Shown here: positions 29,982-39,155 of the stretch, piece after piece
How positions within the stretch are numbered: the stretch's first letter is position 1
Layout: the number at the start of each line of letters is the position of its first letter
Assembly: GCF_025751515.1 (NCBI RefSeq)
Contig: NZ_JAOWLE010000009.1
Coordinates: forward strand, 32,984-96,983
DNA: 64,000 bases
DNA from: Actibacterium sp. XHP0104
Lineage (GTDB): Bacteria > Pseudomonadota > Alphaproteobacteria > Rhodobacterales > Rhodobacteraceae
Reading direction: 5' to 3'
The notes under the pieces: model-generated
The model's input: the letters and a program-made list of their open reading frames with translations, nothing else
Told to the model about the DNA's origin: nothing
Databases searched by the model: none
Translations under genes and position numbers: made by a program

Positions 29982-30443
29982 TCAGCCGCTGGTGGGGGGG
30001 CCGAAACGTTCGATCAGGCGCTGGCGGATCTGGTCGCGGGCCTGGCGAAAGGCGGTCAGCTTGGTCTCACGGTTTTCGCCGATTCCGGTCGGGTCGATGA
30101 TCGGCCAGTATTCGATATCCAGGTGATAGGCCCCGGTCAGTTCCAGCGCACGGCGCTGGCTGGCGGGCGACAGGGCGATGATCAGGTCGAAACTGGACAG
30201 ATCCTCGCCCCACTGGTTCATCTCGTCGAAAGACCGCGCGCGGTGACGTTCCAGCGGCACGCCGATCTCGGCGCAGACGGCGATGGCAAAGCCGTCGATC
30301 TCCAGGTCATTCTCGACGCCCACCGATTGCAGGTAAAAGCGGTGGCCATAAAGCTGCTTGGCGATACCCTCGGCCATCGGCGAGCGCACCGCGTTGTGAT
30401 CGCAGCAAAACAGAACCGAATGCGGTGTTCCCCCCTGCCCCAC
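29982..30443 (-). CDS. Low-molecular-weight phosphatase/arsenate-reductase-like protein
   Basis: 153 residues of the LMW tyrosine phosphatase superfamily. The catalytic loop appears as [15 protein letters not shown], which keeps C-X5-R-S, but the following loop ([13 protein letters not shown] and a PIIDPTG segment) differs from classical LMW-PTPs and from ArsC. It begins with a GTG two bases after the UPF0262 stop codon; no ATG lies before the catalytic cysteine. Regularly seen with hisD and UPF0262 in this bacterial group. Substrate unknown. Confidence 0.85.
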   Translation of the reverse strand: MGQGGTPHSVLFCCDHNAVRSPMAEGIAKQLYGHRFYLQSVGVENDLEIDGFAIAVCAEIGVPLERHRARSFDEMNQWGEDLSSFDLIIALSPASQRRALELTGAYHLDIEYWPIIDPTGIGENRETKLTAFRQARDQIRQRLIERFGPPTSG

Positions 30444-30445
30444 GC

Positions 30446-30934
30446 TCAGCCCCCGAAATGCAGAACGCAGATGAGGGTGAACAGGCGGCGCGAGGTGTCG
30501 TTGTCGATCTCGGCCTTGCCTTCCAGGCGTTCCTGCAACACGCGGGCGCCTTCGTTGTGGATGCCCCGGCGGGCCATGTCGATCGCCTCGATTTTCGAGG
30601 GCGGCAGTTTCTTGACCGCGTCGAAATAGCTTTCGCAGATCTGGAAATAGTCTTTCACAACCTGCCGGAACGGGCCCAGCGACATGTGGAATTCGCCCAC
30701 CAGGTCGCCGGCCTCGGTGCGCACCTCGAAGACCAGCCGCTTTTCGCGGATCGCCAGCAGCAGGTGATAGGGGCCGGGCGGCACCTCGCGATCGTCGCGG
30801 GCGGGCAGCGCAAAGGTGTTTTCCTCGATCAGGTCGAAAATGGCGACCTTGCGTTCCTGCTCGATCTCGGGCGTGGGCAGGGGCAGGTTGCTGTCGTCGA
30901 TCTCGACATGGCTCAGGCGGTTGGTCTGGGTCAT
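30446..30934 (-). CDS. UPF0262 family protein
   Basis: 162 residues, matching the conserved alphaproteobacterial UPF0262 family: it starts with SHVEIDDSNLPLPTPEIEQER (in part) and has a central VKDYFQICESYFDAVKKLPPS segment and a C-terminal RRGIHNEGARVL. No signal peptide or membrane segment. Function unknown. Its ATG overlaps the hisD stop (ATGA) and the GTG of the phosphatase-like gene follows after 2 bases, so the three are one transcription unit. Confidence 0.9.
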   Translation of the reverse strand: MTQTNRLSHVEIDDSNLPLPTPEIEQERKVAIFDLIEENTFALPARDDREVPPGPYHLLLAIREKRLVFEVRTEAGDLVGEFHMSLGPFRQVVKDYFQICESYFDAVKKLPPSKIEAIDMARRGIHNEGARVLQERLEGKAEIDNDTSRRLFTLICVLHFGG

Positions 30935-32244
30935 GCGTCCCCCCCTTGGTTCAGGCGATCAAGCCGCGCGCGGACCGACAGGCCATGCGCCTCGAGGCTT
31001 TCGGATTTGGCCAGGCATTCGGCGGCCGGGCCGATGGCGCGCAGCGCCTCGGGCGTCATCTGCGCCAATGTGGTGCGCTTGACGAAATCCATCACACTCA
31101 GCCCCGAGGAAAACCGCGCCGACCGGGCGGTCGGCAGAACATGGTTCGGCCCGCCGATATAATCGCCGATCGCCTCGGGTGTCCACTGGCCCAGGAAGAT
31201 CGCGCCGGCATGGGTAACCTTGTGCGACAGCGCGACCGGATCGGCCACGCACAGTTCCAGGTGCTCGGGCGCGATGCGGTCAGACAGGGCCGCGGCCTCG
31301 TCCAGGTCGCGCACGGTGATGACCGCGCCGAAGTCGCGCCAGCTGGCGCCCGCGATGGCGCGGCGTTCCAGCGTTTCCAGCCGTTTGTCCACGGCGGCGG
31401 CAACGGCCCGGCCAAAGGCCGCATCATCAGTGATCAGCAGCGATTGCGCGCTTTCGTCATGTTCGGCCTGGCTGAGCAGATCAACGGCGATCCAGTCAGG
31501 GTCGTTGTCCTTGTCGGCGATGACCAAAATCTCGGACGGGCCCGCGATCATGTCGATGCCGACCTTGCCGAACACGCGGCGCTTGGCGGCGGCGACAAAG
31601 GCATTGCCGGGGCCGGTGATCTTGTCGACCGGCGCGATGGTGTCGGTGCCATAGGCCAGCGCGGCGATCGCCTGCGCGCCACCGATGCGATAGACGGTTT
31701 CCACCCCGGCCAGTCGCGCCGCAAGCAACACCAGCGGGTTGCACACCCCGCCCGGCGTCGGCGCGCAAATCACCAGTCGCTCGACCCCCGCCACCTGGGC
31801 CGGGATCGCGTTCATCAGAACCGAGGACGGATATGAGGCCAGCCCGCCGGGCACGTAAAGCCCCGCCGCCGACACCGGCGACCAGCGCCAGCCCAGCGTG
31901 GCGCCGGCGGCATCGGTCCAGGTTTCGTCGTGGGGCATCTGGCGTTCGTGATAGGCGCGGATGCGTTCGGCGGCCAGTTCCAGCGCGGCGCGCTCCTCGG
32001 CCGGCACCTTGGCGCATTCGGCGTCGATTTCCTCGGGCGAAAAGGCCAGCGTTTCGGGGGTCAGGTCAAGCCGGTCGAATTTCGAGGTCAGCTCGATCAC
32101 CGCCGCATCGCCGCGCGCCCGCACTTCGGCGATGATCGCGGCCACGGTATCGTCCACATCGGGCGCGTCTTCGCGCTTGGCGCCCAAGAGGGCGGCAAAG
32201 GCGGCCTCGAAATCGGCGTCACGGGTATCGAGAAATTGCGGCAT
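30931..32244 (-). CDS. hisD: Histidinol dehydrogenase
   Basis: 437 residues. It catalyses the last two NAD-dependent oxidations of histidine synthesis. Visible: the GPGNAFVAAAKRRVFG segment, GPSEILVIAD, a zinc-ligand region LLSQAEHDE (catalytic Glu/His) and the C-terminal NHVLPT. The ATG at 32244 is preceded by AAGGAGTTAGTC, so it is preferred over a start 8 codons earlier. It lies 60 bases downstream of the DUF2948 gene in the same direction and overlaps UPF0262. Confidence 0.97.
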   Translation of the reverse strand: MPQFLDTRDADFEAAFAALLGAKREDAPDVDDTVAAIIAEVRARGDAAVIELTSKFDRLDLTPETLAFSPEEIDAECAKVPAEERAALELAAERIRAYHERQMPHDETWTDAAGATLGWRWSPVSAAGLYVPGGLASYPSSVLMNAIPAQVAGVERLVICAPTPGGVCNPLVLLAARLAGVETVYRIGGAQAIAALAYGTDTIAPVDKITGPGNAFVAAAKRRVFGKVGIDMIAGPSEILVIADKDNDPDWIAVDLLSQAEHDESAQSLLITDDAAFGRAVAAAVDKRLETLERRAIAGASWRDFGAVITVRDLDEAAALSDRIAPEHLELCVADPVALSHKVTHAGAIFLGQWTPEAIGDYIGGPNHVLPTARSARFSSGLSVMDFVKRTTLAQMTPEALRAIGPAAECLAKSESLEAHGLSVRARLDRLNQGGDA

Positions 32245-32304
32245 GACTAACTCCTTGCGCCCATGCACATAACGGCGCGGCGGGCGCGGCTCAAGGGGTC
32301 TGTC

Positions 32305-32784
32305 TCAGGCGTCGTGTTCAGGCGCCTTGCGCGAGGGCGCGGCATAGGGCCGGGTCACGTCGCGCAGGGTGGCGTTGATGCATTCCACATCCAGCGCAAT
32401 CGCGCCGTCGCCGGCCAGCGTCAGGGTCAGCGTCCCGGCGCCATCCTGCGAGGGCGCAAAGTCGACCGACAGCAGCGACAGCACCACATCCTTGTCGGTG
32501 CGGTCGATGCCCTGGCTGCGTACGGCGGTCACGTCATCGACGGCCAGAACCGACTGCACGCGCTCATAGCTGCGGTTGCGGCGTTCGGCGGCTTGTTTGT
32601 CTTCCCAGCGGAACCGGTTCAGCAACAGCGCAAAGCGCCGCGCACGCGGCTGCCATGTCATTTCACCGATGGGAAAGACCGCATCCTGGGTCAGGCTGGC
32701 CAGCACCTTCAGGTCCTCGGCATCCTCGGCTGACAGGTACAGCGGGCGGTCGCCGCCATCCTCGAACTTTGCGTCGCCGCTCAT
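32305..32784 (-). CDS. DUF2948 family protein
   Basis: 159 residues. The recognisable pattern is [24 protein letters not shown] near the start, with [22 protein letters not shown], typical of the DUF2948 proteins that lie between murA and hisD in Rhodobacterales. Soluble, no known motif. The ATG overlaps the murA stop (ATGA). Function unknown. Confidence 0.88.
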   Translation of the reverse strand: MSGDAKFEDGGDRPLYLSAEDAEDLKVLASLTQDAVFPIGEMTWQPRARRFALLLNRFRWEDKQAAERRNRSYERVQSVLAVDDVTAVRSQGIDRTDKDVVLSLLSVDFAPSQDGAGTLTLTLAGDGAIALDVECINATLRDVTRPYAAPSRKAPEHDA

Positions 32785-34052
32785 GCGCCCTTGACCCGTT
32801 CGATGCGTGCGCCACAGGCGCCTAGTTTCTGTTCCAGCCGTTCATAGCCGCGATCAAGGTGATAGACGCGGCTGACCACGGTTTCGCCCTCGGCCGCCAG
32901 CGCGGCCAGGATCAGCGACACCGAGGCCCGCAGGTCGGTCGCCATCACCGGCGCGCCCTTCAGGCGTTTGACCCCCGTGACAGTGGCGTGGCCGCCATGC
33001 ACCTCGATATTGGCGCCCATGCGGGTCAGTTCGGGCGCATGCATAAAGCGGTTCTCGAAAATGGTTTCCTCCAGCACGCTGGTGCCGTCGGCGGTGCACA
33101 ACAGCGCCATCATCTGGGCCTGAAGGTCGGTTGGGAAACCGGGGAAAGGTTCGGTGGTGACATTCACCGCGTTCACCCGGCCGTTGCGGCGGCTGACCTT
33201 CAGCCCGCGCGCGGTTTCCTCGACGTCGATGCCGGCGTCGTGCAGCTTTTCGGCGAACGAAGCCACCAGATCCAGCTTGCCGCCCAGGCATTCGACCGTG
33301 CCGCCGGTGATGGCGGGGGCCAGCATGTAGGTGCCCAGCTCGATCCGGTCAGTCACCACGGGATGGGTCGCGCCATGCAGGCTGTCGACGCCCTGGATGG
33401 TCAGGGTGCTGGTGCCCTCGCCCTCGATCTGGGCGCCCATCTTGCGCAGGCATTGCGCCAGATCGACGATTTCGGGCTCGCGCGCGGCGTTCTTGATGAC
33501 GGTGGTGCCCTTGGCCAGCGTGGCGGCCATCAGGATGTTCTCGGTCGCGCCGACCGAGGCAAAGCGCAGCTCCATCTGCGCGCCTTTCAGGCCGCCCGCG
33601 GGGGCCTTGGCATGCAGGTAGCCGTCGCGCAGGTCGATCTCGGCGCCCAGGGCCTCGAGCCCGTGAATATGCAGATCCATCGGGCGCGCGCCAATGGCAC
33701 AGCCGCCCGGCAGCGACACGACCGCGTGGCCCAAGCGCGCCAGCATCGGCCCCAGCACCAGGTTCGACGCACGCATCTTGCGCACGATGTCATAGTCGGC
33801 GACGTGATTATCCAGATCGTGGCTGGACATGGCCAGAACCTGCCCGTCCTGCATCTTGGTGACCTCGGCCCCCAGCGATTGCAGCAGTTCGGTCATGGTC
33901 TTGATGTCCGACAGGCGCGGCGCGTTGGTCAGCGTCAGCGGCTCGTCCGACAACAGCGTGGCCGGCATCAGCGCCAGACAGGCGTTTTTCGCCCCCGCGA
34001 TCGGGATTTCGCCGTTCAGCTCTGTCCCGCCGTGAATAACAATAGAATCCAT
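32781..34052 (-). CDS. murA: UDP-N-acetylglucosamine 1-carboxyvinyltransferase
   Basis: 423 residues. MurA transfers enolpyruvate to UDP-GlcNAc, the first committed step of peptidoglycan synthesis. The catalytic cysteine sits in [10 protein letters not shown] (C118), the fosfomycin-sensitive loop, and the substrate lysine in [12 protein letters not shown] (K22). Start MDSIVIHGG. It lies 9 bases downstream of a 47-residue ORF and overlaps DUF2948. Confidence 0.98.
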   Translation of the reverse strand: MDSIVIHGGTELNGEIPIAGAKNACLALMPATLLSDEPLTLTNAPRLSDIKTMTELLQSLGAEVTKMQDGQVLAMSSHDLDNHVADYDIVRKMRASNLVLGPMLARLGHAVVSLPGGCAIGARPMDLHIHGLEALGAEIDLRDGYLHAKAPAGGLKGAQMELRFASVGATENILMAATLAKGTTVIKNAAREPEIVDLAQCLRKMGAQIEGEGTSTLTIQGVDSLHGATHPVVTDRIELGTYMLAPAITGGTVECLGGKLDLVASFAEKLHDAGIDVEETARGLKVSRRNGRVNAVNVTTEPFPGFPTDLQAQMMALLCTADGTSVLEETIFENRFMHAPELTRMGANIEVHGGHATVTGVKRLKGAPVMATDLRASVSLILAALAAEGETVVSRVYHLDRGYERLEQKLGACGARIERVKGA

Positions 34053-34061
34053 CTGCCTGCC

Positions 34062-34205
34062 TCACTCTTCCCCGGTCTTGGCCGCCTTGCGCGCGCGGGC
34101 CTGCTGCTTGCGCCGGGCCATGTTGGCCTTAAGCGCCTGCTTGAGCCGTTCCTCGCGGCTGTCCGCCGGTTTGGCGGGGCTGGTCTTGCGGGGTTTATCT
34201 GTCAT
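34062..34205 (-). CDS. Short basic protein upstream of murA
   Basis: 47 residues, MTDKPRKTSPAKPADSREER then a Lys/Arg/Ala helix ending KAAKTGEE, with 15 lysines and arginines by eye. Too short for most gene finders. It ends 9 bases before the murA ATG in the same direction and has a helical, nucleic-acid-binding look. I recognise no family; position suggests co-transcription with murA. Only position and composition support it, so it is moderately secure. Confidence 0.6.
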   Translation of the reverse strand: MTDKPRKTSPAKPADSREERLKQALKANMARRKQQARARKAAKTGEE

Positions 34206-34274
34206 GCGCCGTCTTTACCCCAGCATACCGAACCCGTCCAGAAGGGCGGTCACGATCAGCGGGAAAAGGAAGGA

Positions 34275-34349
<75 letters not shown>

Positions 34350-34430
34350 AGTGGGGCGTCGTTTACCGCCCAGCCCTGCGGCCTGCAAGCCCCTTTTTTG
34401 CACGGTTTCGAATTTTCCTGCGGTGCGGCG

Positions 34431-36323
34431 TCAGGCCCATTCCCAGGGCCGGGTGAATTCGCCCAGCAGATGCGCCACCGCGTCGTCATCCACCGTGCCC
34501 GTGCGTTCCAGCCGGGCCACTAGCCCGCGTTTCTTGTCCTCGAACACGCTGCTGACGCGCGCCGCCAGACCGGCATCTGCCAGGGCCTCGTTATAGACGC
34601 GGGTGATGGCCAGCTTGCGCAGATCGGGCTTGAACACCTTGCCAACGGCGGTTTTGGGCAGCTCGTCCAGGATCTCGACATGTTTGGGGATGGCGGCGCG
34701 TTCATGGATATGCACGCGGGCGTGCTCGCGCAGCTCTTCGGCCGTGACCTGGGCGCCGGCAACCAGTTCGACATAGGCGCAGGGCAGTTCACCCGCGAAA
34801 CTGTCGGGCTGGCCGATCGCGCCCACGAAGGCCACCGCCGGGTGGCTCATCAGCGCGTCCTCGATCTCGGCCGGGTCGATATTGTGGCCGCCGCGAATGA
34901 TCAGATCCTTGGCGCGGCCGGTGATGTACAGGTAGCCGTCCGCGTCAAGCCGGCCCAGGTCGCCGGTGCGCAGGAAGATCCCGTCGGCAAAGAGGCCGCG
35001 ATTCTTGTCGGTCTCGGTATAGGTGCCGCCCGGCACAACACCGGGGTTCGACACGCAGATCTCTCCGATCTCGTCGGTGGCGCAGTCGTGGCTGATATTG
35101 CCCGCCTCGTCGAACCGCAGGATGCGCACCTGGGTATAGGGAAACGGAATACCGACCGAGCCAATCTTTTTCTGCCCGCTCGGCGGGTTGACCGACACCA
35201 GGCAGGTGGCCTCGGTCAGGCCATAGCCCTCGATGATCTGCACGCCGGTGGCCTGCTCAAAGCGTTTGTACAGTTCCAGCGGCAGCGGCGCCGAGCCCGA
35301 GAACGCCCCACCCAGCGAGGAAATATCGGCGTTGACCGGGCGCTGCATCAGGGCCGCAAGGGCCGTGGGCACGGTGATGACAAAGGTGATCTTCCAGCGT
35401 TCGATCAGCTTCCAGAAATTGTCGAACACGCCCTCGCCGCGATAGCCCGCCGGGGTGGGAAAGACCACGTGCGCGCCCGATGCGATGCAGGACATGCAGA
35501 TCGGATAGGCGGCAAAGACGTGGAACAGCGGCAGCGGGCAGATCAGCACGTCGTGCTCGGTGAACAGCAGCTCGCGCCCCAGCCAGCCGTTGTAGATCAT
35601 GCCCGAAAAGCGATGCTGCGCGACCTTGGGCATGCCGGTGGTACCGCCGGTGTGGAAATAGGCCGCGATACGGTCGGTGCCGGATTCCTCGAAACTGAGG
35701 CTTTCGCTACGCTCGCGCGCCAGTTCGGCGTTGAAATCCAGCAGGTCGGCGTGATGCACGTGGTGGGTCTTGGGGCGCAGAAAGGGCACGATCCATTTCT
35801 TGGGCGGCGTCAGATAGCGCAGCAGGTCGACCTCTAGCACGGTATCGACATTGGGCGCGTGCTGCACCGCCTCGGCCACCTTTTGCGCGATGTCGGTCTT
35901 GGGAAAGGATTTCAGCGTGACCACCACCTTGGCCCCGGTTTCGCGCAGGATGGCGGCGATCTGTTCGGGCTCCAGCAGCGGGTTGATCGGATTGACGATG
36001 CCCGCCGTCGCCCCGCCCAGCAGGGCCAGCGCGGTTTCGGTGCAATTGGGCATGATATAGGCCACCACATCGGTTTCGCCGATGCCCAGCCGGCGAAACA
36101 GGTTGGCGGCCTGGGTGACCTTGCCGCGCAGCTGTCGCCACGTCAGCGTTTCGGCCGGGTCGCGCGGCCCCGATGTCAGCTGAAAGGTAAAGGCGGGGCG
36201 GTCGGGAAAGCGGTCGGCCGTCTGCGAGAAGAACTGATAGAGCGTAACCGGCAGGCCGCGGTCTTCCCATGCGGCCTGGGCCGCAATCGCATCGCGATCC
36301 GCCACCGAGGCGAAACTTCCCAT
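34431..36323 (-). CDS. Acyl-CoA synthetase (AMP-forming)
   Basis: 630 residues of the adenylate-forming superfamily. The P-loop-like motif TGGTTGMPKVAQH lies near residue 230, EGYGLTEATCLVS (A5) near 370, the ATP aspartate in RTGDLGRLDADGYL near 455, and the catalytic lysine in PKTAVGKVFKPDLR near 575. Likely activates a fatty or aryl acid with CoA; the chain preference is not readable. The ATG at 36323 (MGSFASVADRD) is preferred over an open frame running about 80 residues upstream. Stands alone. Confidence 0.94.
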   Translation of the reverse strand: MGSFASVADRDAIAAQAAWEDRGLPVTLYQFFSQTADRFPDRPAFTFQLTSGPRDPAETLTWRQLRGKVTQAANLFRRLGIGETDVVAYIMPNCTETALALLGGATAGIVNPINPLLEPEQIAAILRETGAKVVVTLKSFPKTDIAQKVAEAVQHAPNVDTVLEVDLLRYLTPPKKWIVPFLRPKTHHVHHADLLDFNAELARERSESLSFEESGTDRIAAYFHTGGTTGMPKVAQHRFSGMIYNGWLGRELLFTEHDVLICPLPLFHVFAAYPICMSCIASGAHVVFPTPAGYRGEGVFDNFWKLIERWKITFVITVPTALAALMQRPVNADISSLGGAFSGSAPLPLELYKRFEQATGVQIIEGYGLTEATCLVSVNPPSGQKKIGSVGIPFPYTQVRILRFDEAGNISHDCATDEIGEICVSNPGVVPGGTYTETDKNRGLFADGIFLRTGDLGRLDADGYLYITGRAKDLIIRGGHNIDPAEIEDALMSHPAVAFVGAIGQPDSFAGELPCAYVELVAGAQVTAEELREHARVHIHERAAIPKHVEILDELPKTAVGKVFKPDLRKLAITRVYNEALADAGLAARVSSVFEDKKRGLVARLERTGTVDDDAVAHLLGEFTRPWEWA

Positions 36324-36430
36324 GGCATCCTCCCAACATCCGGCCCGTTTTCGGGCTCTGTCAGGTGAATGTGGAAAGAAAACGGGGGCAGGACAAGCCA
36401 TACCCCCGTAAATCGGCGAAAATTCAGCGC

Positions 36431-36853
36431 TTACCCTTGGGGAATGCGCAGAACCTGACCGGGATAGATCTTGTCCGGGTCGCTCAGCATCGGGCGATTG
36501 GCCTCGAAGATTTCGGTATAGCGCGCGCCGTTGCCCAGGGTCTTTTCGGCGATTTTCCACAGGCTGTCGCCCTTGGCGACGGTGTGAAACACCGGATCGA
36601 CGCCCGCGACGTCATCCTCGACCGCCGCCACGCCTTCGACATTGCCGACAGCCAGAATGACCTTTTCCTTGGCTTCCTGGCTGACCGCGTTGCCCGACAC
36701 CTTGACGGTGTCACCTTCGACGGTGATGTCCAGCCCGGTGGCATCCAGACCCAGATCCTGGATCTCCTGTTTCAGCGCATCCTCGGAGGGCGACGCCTCG
36801 GCCGAGCCGACCAGTTTCTTGCCCTTGTCCTTGATGAAATTCCACAAACCCAT
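36431..36853 (-). CDS. BON and LysM domain protein (Kbp/YgaU-like)
   Basis: 140 residues, MGLWNFIKDKGKKLVGSAE at the start, then a BON domain (about 25-85, with DITVEGDTVKVSGNA) and a LysM domain (about 88-138, with HTVAKGDSLWKIAEKTLGN and YPGQVLRIPQG at the end). This is the architecture of the E. coli potassium-binding protein Kbp (YgaU), which is cytoplasmic, and no signal peptide is present here. A peptidoglycan role is therefore less likely than an ion-linked one. Single gene. Confidence 0.9.
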   Translation of the reverse strand: MGLWNFIKDKGKKLVGSAEASPSEDALKQEIQDLGLDATGLDITVEGDTVKVSGNAVSQEAKEKVILAVGNVEGVAAVEDDVAGVDPVFHTVAKGDSLWKIAEKTLGNGARYTEIFEANRPMLSDPDKIYPGQVLRIPQG

Positions 36854-36922
36854 GGGATCACTCCTTTTGCCTGAGGTTCAGGGAAGAGCTATGCAAGAGC
36901 GGGTCACATGTTAGGGGGAATT

Positions 36923-38719
36923 TCAGGCGGTTTCGCCCACCCCGTCGGTGAATTGCAGACGGGCCAGGCGGGCGTAGAGCCCATCCTCGGCCACCAGGGC
37001 GTCATGGGTGCCCTCGGCCACGATCCGGCCTTCGTCGAATACCACGATCCGGTCGGCCTTTTTCACGGTCGCCAGACGGTGCGCCACGATCAGCGTGGTG
37101 CGGTCTTGCGACATCTCGTCGACGGCGTGCTGCACCAGGCGTTCGCTTTCGGCGTCCAGCGCCGAGGTGGCCTCGTCCAACAACAGAACCGGCGCGTCGC
37201 GCAGGATGGCGCGGGCGATGGCGATGCGCTGTTTCTGGCCGCCCGACAGCATCACGCCACGCTCACCGACATAGCTGTCATAGCCATCGGGCAGACGCGA
37301 CAGGAACTCGTGCGCGGCGGCGGTGCGGGCGGCGGCCTCGACCTCGGCATCCGAGGCATCAGGGCGGCCGAAACGGATGTTTTCGCGGGCGGTGTCGGCA
37401 AAGATCACCGGGTCTTGCGGCACCAGCGCCACGGCCTTGCGGAAATCGCCGCGCGACAGGTCGGTCAGCGGCTGGCCATCCAGCAGCACCCGGCCCTCTT
37501 GCGGGTCATAGAACCGCTGCACCAGCTGGATGATGGTCGACTTGCCCGCGCCCGACGGGCCGACCAGCGCCACGGTTTCACCCGCGCGCACATGCAGGTT
37601 GATGCCTTCCAGCGCCGATTGATCGGGCCGCGTGGGATAGTGGAAGGTCACGTTGTCAAAGACGATCTCGCCCCGCACCGGGCGCGGCAGGGCGGCAGGC
37701 TGTGCCGGGTCGGCGACACTGTCCTGGGCGTTCAGCAGTTCGACCAGGCGCTCGGTCGCGCCGGCGGCGCGCTGCAACTCGCCCCAGATCTCCGACAAGG
37801 CGCCCACGGCGCCCGCGACCATCACCGAATAGATCACGAACTGCACCAGCTCGCCGCGGGTCATACCCCCGGCATAGACATCGCGCATGCCCATCCACAG
37901 CACGCCGACAACGCCGGCAAAGACCAGAAAGATCACGATCACGGTCATCACCGCGCGGGTGGTCACGCGGCGGCGGGCGGCGTCGAAGGATTGTTCGGTC
38001 ACCTTGGCAAAACGGCTGCGGCTGATGGCCTCGTGGGTAAAGGCCTGCACGGTCTGCACCGACAACAGCGCCTCGGAGGCCGAGCCCGACGAGGCCGCGA
38101 TCCAGTCCTGGTTTTCGCGGCTGAGCTGGCGCAGGCGGCGGCCCAGAACGATGATCGGCACCACCACGGCGGGCACGATCAGCAGCACCAGCCCGGTCAG
38201 CTTGGCCGAGGTCAGCAGCATCAGCACCAGCCCGCCCAGGAAAATCAGCACGTTGCGCAGCGCCACCGAGACAGAGCTGCCGATCACCGACAGGATCAGC
38301 GTGGTGTCGGTGGTGATGCGGCTGAGAACCTCACCGGTCATGACGCGTTCGTAAAAGGCGGGGCTCATGCCGATCATGCGGTCGAACACCGCCTTGCGGA
38401 TATCGGCCACCACCCGTTCACCCAAACGGGTGACAAAGTAATAGCGCGCGCCCGTGCCCACGGCCAACAGCCCGGCAATCATAAGGGCGGCCACGAAATA
38501 GCTGTTCAGCAGCTCGACATCGCCGTTCTCGAACCCGTCGATCACCCGGCGCACCGCCAGCGGCAGGATCAGCGACACCGTCGCCGTCAGAACCAGCGCC
38601 AGCCCGGCCAGCAGCACCAGCAGGCGATAGGGCGCGATAAACGGCGCCAGCCCGCGCAACGCGCCGATGCGTTTCGATTTTTCCCGCTCTTCCAGGATCT
38701 CGCCACCCCGTCGTGCCAT
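36923..38719 (-). CDS. ABC exporter, fused permease-ATPase (MsbA/BmrA type)
   Basis: 598 residues. Six transmembrane helices in the first 320 residues, then a full ATPase domain with GPSGAGKST (Walker A), LSGGQKQRIAIARAIL (signature), LLLDEATSALD (Walker B) and the switch His in IVAHRLATVKKADRI. A homodimeric type IV exporter of lipids or drugs. Two ATGs (38725 and 38719) compete; AGGAAAGG is seven bases from 38719 but one from 38725, so 38719 (MARRGGEILEERE) is chosen with some doubt. Confidence 0.93.
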   Translation of the reverse strand: MARRGGEILEEREKSKRIGALRGLAPFIAPYRLLVLLAGLALVLTATVSLILPLAVRRVIDGFENGDVELLNSYFVAALMIAGLLAVGTGARYYFVTRLGERVVADIRKAVFDRMIGMSPAFYERVMTGEVLSRITTDTTLILSVIGSSVSVALRNVLIFLGGLVLMLLTSAKLTGLVLLIVPAVVVPIIVLGRRLRQLSRENQDWIAASSGSASEALLSVQTVQAFTHEAISRSRFAKVTEQSFDAARRRVTTRAVMTVIVIFLVFAGVVGVLWMGMRDVYAGGMTRGELVQFVIYSVMVAGAVGALSEIWGELQRAAGATERLVELLNAQDSVADPAQPAALPRPVRGEIVFDNVTFHYPTRPDQSALEGINLHVRAGETVALVGPSGAGKSTIIQLVQRFYDPQEGRVLLDGQPLTDLSRGDFRKAVALVPQDPVIFADTARENIRFGRPDASDAEVEAAARTAAAHEFLSRLPDGYDSYVGERGVMLSGGQKQRIAIARAILRDAPVLLLDEATSALDAESERLVQHAVDEMSQDRTTLIVAHRLATVKKADRIVVFDEGRIVAEGTHDALVAEDGLYARLARLQFTDGVGETA

Positions 38720-38795
38720 GCGCATGCCTTTCCTACTTGCGCCCCTCATAAGAGATGGGGGCGGGATCAACAAGCCGGTGATGCGTCGGGAAGGA

Positions 38796-38869
38796 TGGAG
38801 CGGGTAGACGGAATCGAACCGACATAGCCTGCTTGGAAGGCAGGGGCTTTACCATTAAGCTATACCCGC
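38796..38869 (-). tRNA. tRNA-Gly (TCC)
   Basis: Minus-strand cloverleaf of 74 bases: acceptor GCGGGTA with TACCCGC, discriminator T, encoded CCA; anticodon loop CTTCCAA (anticodon TCC) in stem CTGC/GCAG; T loop TTCGATT. It marks the boundary between the housekeeping block and the kinase/GTPase locus. Confidence 0.96.
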
Positions 38870-39155
38870 GATGGTGGCGCAGAATTAGGACATGGCCCCG
38901 ACGCGGTCAAGCACCGATCTGAGCACGGAAATCGGCCCTTGGGGGCGGTTTTTGTTTCGATTCTCCGAAAATTCGAAGGGCTGGCACGGCTCTGTTGCTG
39001 AGAATACCGGTTATTCCCAGCCAAACGGTCACATTGATGCCATATTGCCCAAGCCGGAAACCATCATTTCGCCAAACTGATCCGCAAGGTTGGAGACGAT
39101 CCCGCAAGGGGGACTCGAAGCTTCGATAACGCCAACCAATACGCGGACGCAGGAG

